The notes beneath the pieces were generated by a model. The model was given only the letters and a program-made list of their open reading frames with translations, was not told where the DNA came from and made no database searches. Made by a program: the position numbers and the translations under genes. From Helicobacter bilis ATCC 51630 (GTDB lineage Bacteria; Campylobacterota; Campylobacteria; Campylobacterales; Helicobacteraceae), in contig NZ_JMKW01000025.1 of assembly GCF_000686565.1 (NCBI RefSeq), positions 1-37,056 of the forward strand: a DNA stretch of 37,056 nucleotides, read 5' to 3'. Positions 9,155 to 17,235 of this stretch are shown here, piece by piece (within the stretch, counting starts at the first letter, position 1; every line of letters starts with the position of its first letter).

Positions 9155-9571
9155 TTACATATCTTTCCTTTCTTTTCTCCGCATAGCTTCTTTCTCTCTT
9201 TTTTCTAAGATTCTATCCTGCATGTATTTATACTTCTCTTCATGTTTGAGTAAATCTAAGTCTTTATAAAGCCTTTTATACGCTTTTACTACATTAAGAA
9301 TAGCTGCTGCCACACCATAGCCAAGCCCCACCCATATAAGCCAATAATACCCAAGCCATTTATATAATAGATAGCCTATCCCAAGCCCTAAAAGCACTGC
9401 TACAATCATTGAGATTCCAAGTGATAGGTCATTAGCACTGCGAGTTAGAGTCTTTATCTTGCCATCTTTAGAATCTGCGTTTTGTTGTGTTGTCTCTTTG
9501 GTGATTTTTGCAGATTTTGCAGTATCCGTTTGTTCGGTAAGCACAGATTCTAATCTCTCATTATCTTTCAT
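9155..9571 (-). CDS. AtpZ/AtpI-family membrane protein
   Basis: A 138-residue protein with a polar Thr/Lys-rich N-terminal 45 residues, two membrane helices (about 51-70 and 76-95) separated by a short turn, and a very charged C-terminal tail. The first helix (LSLGISMIVAVLLGLGIGYL) with its Gly repeat matches the AtpZ pattern, small proteins associated with F-type ATP synthase assembly or Mg/Ca transport. No ATP synthase genes are adjacent. The ATG lies inside the end of the CvfB-like gene (11 bp overlap) and is preceded by GGGGACGAA, indicating translational coupling. Confidence 0.7.
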   Translation of the reverse strand: MKDNERLESVLTEQTDTAKSAKITKETTQQNADSKDGKIKTLTRSANDLSLGISMIVAVLLGLGIGYLLYKWLGYYWLIWVGLGYGVAAAILNVVKAYKRLYKDLDLLKHEEKYKYMQDRILEKREKEAMRRKERKDM

Positions 9572-10958
9572 TTCGTCCCCTTACATTAATGCTTGAGATT
9601 ATAGAATCTAGCTTTTTTGAATTTATGTTATCTAAAAACTCTTTAGCTAAATGCGATTCTGTAACACAATAGCCTTTATGCTGTATAAATACAATTCGCT
9701 TTTGTTTTAAAAGCATTGTGAGTTCTTTTTTTACGCCTTTCTTACTCATGGATAGCATTTTTGCAGACATATCATTAACTATGAAATATTCATTTTTGCT
9801 ATTTAGCTTTGCGATGAGATTATATACTGCATTTATATCTCGTGCTATAATTAAATCTAGCTTGCCATCATTTCGCACTTTTACTACTTTTGCTTCGTAC
9901 TCTTCATAAAGATTTAGTGGATAGCTAAGTGTATTGCTGTAAATCATTCCATGATAATAATGCGGTAAAACTACGCATAAGATTCCAATAGGTGAGCTAG
10001 AAATAGTCCATATTTTCACATTTTTATGTAAAAGATTCTGCGTTTTGCAGGGTTTAAGCAGGGGATTTATATCCTTTTTTGCGATTAGCCTTTTCATTTT
10101 ATCCTGCGTGATACGCACTACTATATGCGTATGATTTGCGTATTGATGGATAGATTTTGTCGGCATGAAGATATCTTTTGCAAGCCCAATATCAAGAAAA
10201 AGTCCATCTTTATTGCTATCTCTAATCTCAAGCCTTGCAATCTCATTTAGCATGGCTAAGGGCTTTTTAGTCGCGGCTAAGATTCTATCGCTAGAATCTG
10301 TGTGGATAAAAACTTCTATATAGTCGCCAATTTCTTCATTGCCATTCGTGTAGGCGTTGGGTAGTAATACAATTTTATTCAAGTCTAGATTCTGTAAAAA
10401 TTCGCCCTTGTCTATGCAATTTGAACGATTGAGTGAATTGGAGGGATAGTCATTATCGCTTAGATAACTCCTATCCTCCAATTCACTCAAAGCCTCCAAA
10501 GCCATAGAGCAATCGCTAGAATTTGTGGTTTTGTTTGCGTGGTTTGCTGGTGCGGATTCTAGAATCTCTACCACTTGAGTAGGTGCAGGGTGCAAGGGTG
10601 CAAAATTATTAGAATCTAAATTCTGTTTAGATTCCGTATCCTTGTCATTTTGAGTGTTAAGCAAAAAATCTTTTTTAGATTCTATATTAGATGTTTCGCT
10701 TCGCTCAACATGACAATTTGTTATAGAATCTAATCTCTTGTTGTTTTGTGCCTTAATCTCCGCAGTCTGCCTAAGTGGCGTAGAATCTAAACTATCTTTT
10801 CTGCATGGTTTTGCCAAATAGATTCCATGTTGAGTTTTTTTTACAACACAGAGTGTTTGCATAGTGCCGATACAATCTGCTAAATCATGTTTAGCTAGAC
10901 TCTCTTTTACATGTGTTTCTTTTTCCATGTTGTATCTTGTGCTTTTTTGCTTATACAC
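9561..10958 (-). CDS. CvfB-like S1/winged-helix RNA-binding protein with a large in-frame insertion
   Basis: Resembles CvfB, a regulator with tandem S1-like RNA-binding folds and a C-terminal winged helix. Family-like parts are CVVKKTQHGIYLA (37-49), VLLPNAYTNG with GDYIEVFIHTDSSDRILATK-like text from about 197, the S1 strand EYEAKVVKVRNDGKLDLI, and the winged-helix segment MSKKGVKKELTMLLKQKRI near the C-terminus. At 465 residues it is about 150 longer than usual. The excess (about 53-192) interrupts the first S1-like fold between YLA and VLLP and consists of two repeat elements read in frame (separate entries). The GTG at 10958 overlaps the murC stop and has GGAGAG upstream; an ATG at 10928 is the alternative. 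Confidence 0.8.
   Translation of the reverse strand: MYKQKSTRYNMEKETHVKESLAKHDLADCIGTMQTLCVVKKTQHGIYLAKPCRKDSLDSTPLRQTAEIKAQNNKRLDSITNCHVERSETSNIESKKDFLLNTQNDKDTESKQNLDSNNFAPLHPAPTQVVEILESAPANHANKTTNSSDCSMALEALSELEDRSYLSDNDYPSNSLNRSNCIDKGEFLQNLDLNKIVLLPNAYTNGNEEIGDYIEVFIHTDSSDRILAATKKPLAMLNEIARLEIRDSNKDGLFLDIGLAKDIFMPTKSIHQYANHTHIVVRITQDKMKRLIAKKDINPLLKPCKTQNLLHKNVKIWTISSSPIGILCVVLPHYYHGMIYSNTLSYPLNLYEEYEAKVVKVRNDGKLDLIIARDINAVYNLIAKLNSKNEYFIVNDMSAKMLSMSKKGVKKELTMLLKQKRIVFIQHKGYCVTESHLAKEFLDNINSKKLDSIISSINVRGRNER
10385..10546 (-). repeat. in-frame palindromic repeat, copy 1 (inside CvfB-like gene)
   Basis: A 162 bp unit whose minus strand is nearly identical to 18171-18323 (+) in an unrelated gene. 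It encodes a 54-residue peptide from NHANKTTNSS to GEFLQNLD. It contains a strong imperfect palindrome, arms 10429-10449 and 10471-10490 with one bulged base and a 21 nt loop. Copy 2 lacks 9 nt and has a decayed left palindrome arm. Both copies end in the AGAATCTAG motif. Confidence 0.88.
10643..10715 (-). repeat. 73 bp element with 12 bp terminal inverted repeats (MITE-like)
   Basis: Bounded by TGTCATTTTGAG at 10643 and, on the other strand, TGTCATGTTGAG ending at 10715 (11 of 12 matching). The inner part has GAGCGAAGCGAAAC, reminiscent of dispersed intergenic repeats in several bacterial lineages, where it is often translated as HVERSETS. Here it is read in frame within the CvfB-like protein (residues about 82-105) without causing a stop. 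Confidence 0.75.
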
Positions 10959-12352
10959 TACTGCTCTCCGCGTAACTGATAGGTAATATCCCCCGCTCCA
11001 AGCCCGATTATTATACCCTCACTCAATGTCTCTATAACGCAATTTTTAGAATCTAAAAGCAATATTTTCTCTTTATCTCGCTTGATTTTACTTGCAAAAA
11101 TGGGCTTATATTCACTAAAAAGTGTGACAAAATCAAAGTTAATAGGCTCTTCTCCTGCCGCCCAAACAGGCAGTATGACTAATCTATCACAATCCTTAAA
11201 GCATTTACAAAAAGCTTCTAAATTATCACGCAAACGCGAGTATTTATGCGGTTGAAAAATCGCTGTGATTTTATAGCTATTTTTAGAATCTTGTTGTAAT
11301 ACCTTTTGTGCTTCTAAAAGTTTTGCGTATTTTTTTGTGGCTTCAAGTGTGGCGACAATCTCTGTTGGGTGATGTGCGTAGTCATCGATAATACATGGGG
11401 TATTGTCGCTTAGATTCTGTAATATATCAAAGCGTTTTTTAATCCCTTTAAATGCTAAAAGATTGTTTTTAATCTCTTCGAGTGGTAATAAATCCATTGC
11501 ACTTAAGACCGCTATACTTGCATTCAACGCATTATGATAGCCAATCCCATAAATGCTAAAGCGACCTAAATCTTTGAGTGTAAAAGTCGTATAGGGGAGT
11601 AAATCTTTCAATTCATAAGTGATATTTTGTATATCAATGTCTGGGTAAAGGCAGATAATCGCACTTGATTTAAAGCCAGAATCTTTTAGTCTTACATAAA
11701 GATTCTGTAGAATCTCACACTGCATATTTAGCACGACTTGCTGCCCTTGCTGCATAAAAGAGAGATAGGCATCTTGAAGTTTTTTAAAGTCATTATCATA
11801 GCTTTCTAAATGCTCGGCTTCTGCATTAATCACTATGCTTTTATATGGATTTGAGTTAAGGAAACTTTTATCACTCTCATCTGCTTCAAAGACTAATAAA
11901 TCATCTTTAGACACTCTCACATTTGAGTTAAACTCTTTGCTAATCGCCCCAATAATCGCCCCGCTATGTGGCAAAATAGCGGCTAATATCGCACTCGTGC
12001 TAGACTTGCCATGTGCCGCACAAATGCTTAATACCCTCTTTTTGCTTAATAGAATCTTTAAGGCTTCCTTGCGAGATAGAATCTCTTTATTTAGCCTTTT
12101 AGATTCTATAATCTCAATATTAGAATCTTTTATAATTGCTGAATGGATAATCAAATCTTTATTGGCTATCACTTCCTTATTATGCGGTATGTTGATGGCT
12201 ATACCCTCATCTCTTAGCGTCTGTGTGATTGAAGTGTCTTTAATATCTGAGCCACTTACAATAGCCCCTTGTGCCTTTAAAAATCTAGCCAATCCACTCA
12301 CACCAATCCCACCAATACCGATAAAATGCACTCTAAGTTGATAAAAATCCAT
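10958..12352 (-). CDS. murC: UDP-N-acetylmuramate--L-alanine ligase
   Basis: Adds L-alanine to UDP-MurNAc with ATP hydrolysis, the first peptide step of peptidoglycan precursor synthesis in the cytoplasm. The 464-residue protein has the N-terminal UDP-binding loop FIGIGGIGVSGLARFL, the Mur ligase P-loop AAHGKSSTSAILA (the common form has Thr where Ser is seen), the FEADESDKS segment, and the C-terminal signature DDYAHHPTEI. Length is normal. The stop codon overlaps the GTG start of the CvfB-like gene, so murC heads a coupled run with the CvfB-like and AtpZ-like genes. Confidence 0.95.
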   Translation of the reverse strand: MDFYQLRVHFIGIGGIGVSGLARFLKAQGAIVSGSDIKDTSITQTLRDEGIAINIPHNKEVIANKDLIIHSAIIKDSNIEIIESKRLNKEILSRKEALKILLSKKRVLSICAAHGKSSTSAILAAILPHSGAIIGAISKEFNSNVRVSKDDLLVFEADESDKSFLNSNPYKSIVINAEAEHLESYDNDFKKLQDAYLSFMQQGQQVVLNMQCEILQNLYVRLKDSGFKSSAIICLYPDIDIQNITYELKDLLPYTTFTLKDLGRFSIYGIGYHNALNASIAVLSAMDLLPLEEIKNNLLAFKGIKKRFDILQNLSDNTPCIIDDYAHHPTEIVATLEATKKYAKLLEAQKVLQQDSKNSYKITAIFQPHKYSRLRDNLEAFCKCFKDCDRLVILPVWAAGEEPINFDFVTLFSEYKPIFASKIKRDKEKILLLDSKNCVIETLSEGIIIGLGAGDITYQLRGEQ

Positions 12353-12459
12353 AGCAAACCTTAAATTTATTTAAATCTTATTTCATAGCTTTTAAGCCCA
12401 TAATAAAAAGCAAAATTATAATATCTTTTTGTGTTTTTGTGAGATTGTTACACTAGAAT

Positions 12460-12921
12460 CTACTTCCCACAAAACCCATAATGGCTAAACATTTTTTCTA
12501 GTAAAGATTCTATTAAGTTATACACTTCTCTAAAGCCATCATCACTATTGCAATAATATGGATCTGGGACATCTACTCCATTATCAAAATCGCCTAATTT
12601 TACCACCTTTTCCTTTGGGAAACCTAACGCTAAAATATCCCTTTTATTATTAGAATCCATTGCTACAATAAGGTCAAACTCCATATCACCATAAACGCTA
12701 ATAGGGCGAGATTTCTGCATAGATATATCAATGCCATTTTCCTTTGCTATGCGTATAGATTGCCTGTGTGGTGGCTCTCCGCGATGAAAGGCACTCGTCC
12801 CACAAGAATCTATTTTTAGATTCCATTCAAACCTATCATTCATGCTTCTTGCTATGCCTTCTGCTAAAGGCGATCTGCATATATTTCCTAAGCATACAAA
12901 TAAAACACTTTGTAATTTCAT
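12460..12921 (-). CDS. low-molecular-weight protein-tyrosine phosphatase family
   Basis: A 153-residue cytosolic phosphatase of the LMW-PTP family, which hydrolyses phosphotyrosine through a cysteinyl-phosphate. The P-loop CLGNICRS gives Cys10 and Arg16 (C-X5-R), and the general-acid Asp lies in VPDPYYCNSDDGF. A TTG at 12936 is in frame, but the ATG at 12921 is preceded by AAGGAAAA and places the P-loop at the usual distance from the N-terminus. No kinase partner or exopolysaccharide cluster is nearby, so the substrate is unknown. It is divergent from the metallophosphoesterase gene. Confidence 0.88.
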   Translation of the reverse strand: MKLQSVLFVCLGNICRSPLAEGIARSMNDRFEWNLKIDSCGTSAFHRGEPPHRQSIRIAKENGIDISMQKSRPISVYGDMEFDLIVAMDSNNKRDILALGFPKEKVVKLGDFDNGVDVPDPYYCNSDDGFREVYNLIESLLEKMFSHYGFCGK

Positions 12922-12985
12922 GCGTTTTCCTTGCAAAAAAATGCTAGAATTATAGCAAAAATTTTTCTTTCATTAAGGGTTATTC

Positions 12986-14119
12986 GTGGCGATTAGTATC
13001 CGCATTTTATTCTTTATTGCACTTGTGCTGCTGCATGTCTTTATCTATTATATGCTGTTTAAAAATATTTCTACAAGCCCTGCTATAAGGCATGTCGGCA
13101 AACTCATTGTAATTTGTAATTTCCTTTGTATTGTTGTATTTTTAAAGCTATATCACACACATATTGATTCCATGCTTTATACGATTTTATCAAGCACACT
13201 TGGGGTGTTTTGGATAAGTTGCAATATCGCTTTGCTTGTGTTTATTGCGACTTTGTTTATACGATTTTCTTTTGGTGCATTTGTGCTTGAAAGGGTGCAG
13301 ATTCCAATCATTTTAATAGCTTGGTGTGCCATCATTGCTTTAACACTTTTAAGCTTTTATTTGAATGCCAAAGAGCCAAAGATAACCACCACGCAAGTCT
13401 CACTGCAAGGTATCACAAAGCCACTAAATATTGCCGTATTAACCGATATGCACATCGATGTCTTAATGGATAAAAAGGCAGTCGCAAAGATTGTAGAGCA
13501 GACTAATAGCACCATGCCAGATATTATCCTGCTTGGCGGCGATATTGTGGATAATTACTATCATATCGTAGAAGATTCTGTAAAAGAGTTAGCAAATCTC
13601 AAAGCAAAGTATGGAATCTATTATGTGCTAGGCAACCATGAATATTACTATGATACTTATACGATTATAAAAGCACTCAATGATTTGGGTATCACAACGC
13701 TTACAAATCAGGCTATGGTCTTGCGGAATCTTGGCTTAAATATCGCAGGAATTGCGGACTTAATGGGAAGTAGAGAGAAGTTTAAAGATAGTGTGTTAGT
13801 CCCAGATTTAGAAAAAACACTAGCCTATACAGATAAGCAATACCCAACGATACTACTCGCACATCAGCCAAAGGTTTTGAAATTACTGCAAGGTGAAGAC
13901 ATAGGACTTGTAGTAAGCGGACATACACATGGTGGGCAGATATTCCCATTTCATTTATTTGTATTGCTAGATCAGCCATTTTTATCAGGATTACATTCAT
14001 GGGAGCATAAAGGTAAAAATACACAAATCTATGTTAGCAATGGTGTAGGCTGGTGGGGTATGCCTATGCGATTATTTGAGAGAAGAGAGATTAGCTTATT
14101 GCAAATCATTCCGGGGTGA
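12986..14119 (+). CDS. membrane-bound metallophosphoesterase
   Basis: A calcineurin-like phosphoesterase (377 residues) with four hydrophobic helices in the first 125 residues and the catalytic domain after about residue 145. Metal-binding motifs appear in order: LTDMHID, GGDIVDN, GNHEYYYD, AHQPKVL and GHTHGGQ, all typical of the YkuE/YaeI branch, of which some members hydrolyse phospholipid headgroup or lipid pyrophosphate substrates. The start is a GTG with TAAGGG upstream; no ATG gives the N-terminal helix. It is convergent with the glycosyltransferase gene. The substrate cannot be told from sequence. Confidence 0.87.
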   Translation: MAISIRILFFIALVLLHVFIYYMLFKNISTSPAIRHVGKLIVICNFLCIVVFLKLYHTHIDSMLYTILSSTLGVFWISCNIALLVFIATLFIRFSFGAFVLERVQIPIILIAWCAIIALTLLSFYLNAKEPKITTTQVSLQGITKPLNIAVLTDMHIDVLMDKKAVAKIVEQTNSTMPDIILLGGDIVDNYYHIVEDSVKELANLKAKYGIYYVLGNHEYYYDTYTIIKALNDLGITTLTNQAMVLRNLGLNIAGIADLMGSREKFKDSVLVPDLEKTLAYTDKQYPTILLAHQPKVLKLLQGEDIGLVVSGHTHGGQIFPFHLFVLLDQPFLSGLHSWEHKGKNTQIYVSNGVGWWGMPMRLFERREISLLQIIPG

Positions 14120-14222
14120 GATGTAAAATGTAGATTGCAATTTTAGGTCTTATTTGCACCAATATAATAGAGTTATTGTTTGTGTTATTCTATTATGCTG
14201 ATTGGCTATGATTTTTTATAAG

Positions 14223-15435
14223 CTAATCTTCAATGTGAAATAATTTTTTACATCGCCTTTTTAAAGATTGTTGCAATCGTTTTAATCTGTTTCGTAGCTT
14301 AAAAGATTTTATATGTTTTTGTAAAGATAGGATAGATTCATAGAACATATCTTCTTGCTTTTTCATATATGAAGAATAAATATCTTTATAGAAAACAGGT
14401 GTATCATGGGCTATTTCCCACCATTTATTTTTATAAATACAAGTCTTTATCATATCATTTTCTATGTAAGGCTGTTGCCATGGCTTTAATGTCCACCCTG
14501 TATAATGCAAGATTTTCATGTTATTTTTTACTTGCATATATTCTTCATATGTAATTTTCATCACAATATTGTTATCTTTGCCTTTAAAATCCTGTCGCTT
14601 ATACTTTAAAAGCTCAACAAAAAAATTCCACTCCAATGGCAAAGCACAAATATGATCACCCAATACCGCATTCAACGCATCTTGGTCGAGCAAAACCGGG
14701 ACATATTGCTCAAACCATTCAAGACACTTTTGTTCTACATTATACTTCCTATATTGTTCCACATCTATAAGCATTAGCCCAGAGTTAAAGTATGTGGAAG
14801 CATTAAACACAAACTCATCACCAATTGCACTATTTCTTTTTAGCACACAATATTGTTGATGATCTGGAACCAACACAACGCCACATATTTTCCCTTGCAA
14901 ATCTGTATAAAAAATCTCTCTAATATCTGCCACACATATCATATCAACATCAAGATATAGGCAAGTTTTAATATCTTGCGGTAAGCAACTCGCTATTTTT
15001 AATCGAAAGTATGCAAGATAGTTATTATTTAATTTTGGCAAACCTTGAAATATAGAATCCGATAGCGTATAAACACGAAATTCGCATGGATAAATTTTAT
15101 TCAATTCTATTTGAAAAGCTTGTAGTTTTTGCTGTGTTTCATGTTTTAAACCATCAGTTAATATATGAAAGCAGAATGGCTTTTGCCAGTCTTGTGTTGT
15201 GGATTTATTATCGCTTTGGGGTGTGTTGTTTATCTCATCTGTTATGTTAGTAACAATGATTTCACTATCAGGTAGGGGTTTGCCCCCCCCCCCCCATAGT
15301 AATATTTTCGGCAACATTTATACTCTCACCCTTATCATATTGAGTATTATTTGCTGCATTTTTTACAATGCTATAACATAAAGGGGCAAGATATTTAATA
15401 TAATTGTCATTAGCACAAAAAACTACATGATACAT
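14223..15435 (-). CDS. family 8 glycosyltransferase, phase-variable, frameshifted (OFF)
   Basis: A GT8 enzyme, a family that transfers glucose or galactose from UDP-sugars, often to lipooligosaccharide. The reading frame starts at the ATG at 15435 (GGAG site upstream) with MYHVVFCANDNYIKYLAPLC, the nucleotide-binding first strand of GT8. It then runs into a 13-G tract (15283-15295) and stops eight codons after the ATG that opens the tract. Downstream of the tract, in another frame, lie FCFHILTDGL, the DXD motif YLDVDM, DQDALNAVLGDH and HYTGWTLKPW. A tract of 12 or 15 G would join both parts into about 403 residues. An internal ATG at 15317 with weak GAGAG could yield a truncated protein lacking the first strand. 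Confidence 0.88.
15283..15295 (-). repeat. poly-G(13) slippage tract in glycosyltransferase gene
   Basis: Thirteen consecutive C on the plus strand (G in the gene). The tract lies in a low-complexity insertion between the first and second GT8 strands, where changes in Gly number should be tolerated. In the state shown the two parts of the gene are out of frame. Confidence 0.92.
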
Positions 15436-15623
15436 ATAAAATCTCCGTTTCTTAAAATAATGCAGTATTATAGCAAATTATGCGTTGAGGATTGCATAAA
15501 GATATGTCAAACCTACAAGTAAGAATTTCAAAAAACTTGCAAGTAGATTCCATGACACTCAACCAGCCAGTATAAAACCATACCAGCGGATATATAAAGA
15601 CATAAAAGACGAAGTTGTAAAAA

Positions 15624-16172
15624 CTACTCCAACAATTCTTGCACTGTTTCAGAAAGCTTTCTTGCTTGGTCTGCATCAACATTTAAAACTTGTCCAACAC
15701 CTTTTAGCGTTTGCTCAAACATCTTTTCATCCATTTTTACAAGGACATATAGCATAGGTGGTGTTGCTCGTTTATCAGTCCATTTTTCAGCTATTTCTGT
15801 TTTCTTCAGATCGGCTTCTACCTTTTGTCTTGCTACTTGCTGACTATTGGCTGATATTTTCATGCCATCATTTTGCTCCAAACTTTCAATGGCTTGTTGA
15901 ATCTTTGCACTAACTTGTTGTGCGATTTCAGCACGCGCTTGCATTGCTGCTTGATTGACCGCATAGTTTAGATTCCCATCTAAAATTTTTGCAGATCCAA
16001 TTCCCACTACTACTGATCCAGCCTTTTCCTTTGCAGCCGACATACTATTCACCCATGCAGGTTCATTACTATTTGAAGTAACTTGCCCTTGTTTATCGCC
16101 ACCACAAGCCACCAAAAAAGCAGCCAAAGCCAAAGCACATAATCCTTTACTAGTAACTGATACTATTTTCAT
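15624..16172 (-). CDS. LPP20-family lipoprotein
   Basis: A 182-residue outer-membrane lipoprotein similar to Helicobacter Lpp20. The signal peptide MKIVSVTSKGLCALALAAFL ends in lipobox LVAC with Cys23. The mature part has EPAWVNSM, the VVGIGSAKI strand, a long Ala/Gln-rich helical stretch (MQARAEIAQQVSAKIQQAIE) and the LYVLVKMDEKMFEQ segment typical of the LPP20 domain. The open frame reaches 16304, but the ATG at 16172 with AGGAGA upstream starts the signal peptide exactly. Divergent from purU with about 100 bp between, which holds promoters for both. Function of the family is unclear; Lpp20 is surface-exposed and antigenic in H. pylori. Confidence 0.87.
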   Translation of the reverse strand: MKIVSVTSKGLCALALAAFLVACGGDKQGQVTSNSNEPAWVNSMSAAKEKAGSVVVGIGSAKILDGNLNYAVNQAAMQARAEIAQQVSAKIQQAIESLEQNDGMKISANSQQVARQKVEADLKKTEIAEKWTDKRATPPMLYVLVKMDEKMFEQTLKGVGQVLNVDADQARKLSETVQELLE

Positions 16173-16200
16173 ATATCTCTCCTTAAAAAAATTAGGCTTT

Positions 16201-16208
16201 ATTTTACA
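16201..16208 (-). promoter_or_regulatory. -10 element for LPP20 lipoprotein gene
   Basis: TGTAAAAT on the minus strand, an extended -10 of the Campylobacterota type, 29 nt upstream of the ATG at 16172. The region upstream is AT-rich, as usual where a clear -35 is absent. Confidence 0.5.
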
Positions 16209-16218
16209 ACAAAAATGA

Positions 16219-16224
16219 TAAAAT
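16219..16224 (+). promoter_or_regulatory. -10 element for purU
   Basis: TAAAAT in the TGATAAAATAG context, 48 nt upstream of the purU ATG at 16272. No good -35 is seen. Confidence 0.45.
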
Positions 16225-16271
16225 AGCGACTTTATTTTACACAAATTTAATTTTAAGGATTCTAAAGAGTT

Positions 16272-17105
16272 ATGAAACAGCACACATTGCTTATAAAATG
16301 CCAAGATACTAAAGGTTTAGTATTTAAAATCAGTTCGATTCTTTTACTACATCAGCTAAACATAGAACAAAACAATGAATTTGTAGATAAGATACATAAT
16401 ACTTTTTTTATGCGGACAGAGATTAGCGGTGAGCTAGATTCTAAAATGCTTCTTGCTGAAGTGTGTGCGGCATTACCTAGTGATGCAGAAGTGAGACTTT
16501 CCACACAGGATAAGAAGTCGATAGTGATTTTTGCGACAAAAGAGAATCATTGCTTAGGTGATTTACTCATACGGCATAATAGCGGTGATTTAGACGCAAA
16601 TATTTTAGCGGTTATTAGCAATCATGCGAGTTTAGAAAATCTTGTAGAAAAGTTTGAAATTCCATACTATCATATAGAATCAGAGGGTATCTCAAGGCAA
16701 GAGCACGAGACAAAAGTCATTGATCTTTGCAGGACTTTAAATCCAGATTTTTTAATACTAGCAAAATATATGCGTATTTTATCGCCTACTTTTGTGGAGA
16801 GCTTTCCAAACCAAATTATTAACATTCATCATTCATTTTTGCCCGCATTTATCGGTGCAAATCCCTATAAACAAGCCTATGAACGCGGTGTAAAAATCAT
16901 AGGTGCAACCGCTCATTTTGTAAATAATCAACTTGATGAAGGACCTATAATCTCGCAAGATACTATACAAATTGACCACAGCTACACATGGCAAGATATG
17001 CAAAAAGCAGGACGAGATGTAGAAAAGGTGGTTTTAGCCCGTGCGTTAAAATTAGCTCTTGAGGATAGAATCTTTTTGCATAACAACCGCACGATTATTT
17101 TTTAA
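16272..17105 (+). CDS. purU: formyltetrahydrofolate deformylase
   Basis: Hydrolyses 10-formyltetrahydrofolate to formate and tetrahydrofolate, balancing one-carbon pools. The 277-residue protein has an N-terminal ACT-type regulatory domain (about 1-80) and a C-terminal formyltransferase fold. The catalytic region reads INIHHSFLPAFIGANPY, with the His and preceding Asn, and the catalytic Asp lies in NNQLDEGPIISQD. Length matches PurU and is longer than PurN, which lacks the ACT domain. An AAAGAG site precedes the ATG. No purine operon is adjacent. Confidence 0.94.
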   Translation: MKQHTLLIKCQDTKGLVFKISSILLLHQLNIEQNNEFVDKIHNTFFMRTEISGELDSKMLLAEVCAALPSDAEVRLSTQDKKSIVIFATKENHCLGDLLIRHNSGDLDANILAVISNHASLENLVEKFEIPYYHIESEGISRQEHETKVIDLCRTLNPDFLILAKYMRILSPTFVESFPNQIINIHHSFLPAFIGANPYKQAYERGVKIIGATAHFVNNQLDEGPIISQDTIQIDHSYTWQDMQKAGRDVEKVVLARALKLALEDRIFLHNNRTIIF

Positions 17106-17195
17106 TGTAAAATTTGGGCGTAGATTCCACTATATTTTATAACCACCAATTACCTTGTGATCCCACATTACCATAGCTTTCACTTAAAACCCCAC

Positions 17196-17235
17196 ACACT
17201 AAATCTGATACTTAGTGTTGGCAAAACAACACTAA
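17196..17235. repeat. alternating inverted repeats at gene end
   Basis: Three alternating arms: ACACTAA (17196-17202), TTAGTGTTG (17212-17220) and CAACACTAA (17227-17235). The second can pair with either neighbour (7 bp with a 9 nt loop, or 9 bp with a 6 nt loop). It overlaps the stop of the minus-strand gene ending at 17232, between convergent genes. It may act as a bidirectional terminator, but no clear T run follows either stem. Confidence 0.5.

Noticed and set aside
15197-15317. Annotating the glycosyltransferase from the ATG at 15317
   Set aside because: This start leaves out the first GT8 strand, which is encoded upstream in another frame with a better ribosome site; the poly-G tract explains the break.
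15452-15682. Minus-strand frame of 76 residues with hydrophobic text
   Set aside because: It overlaps the end of the LPP20 gene in another frame, has no ribosome site and its start lies inside that gene.
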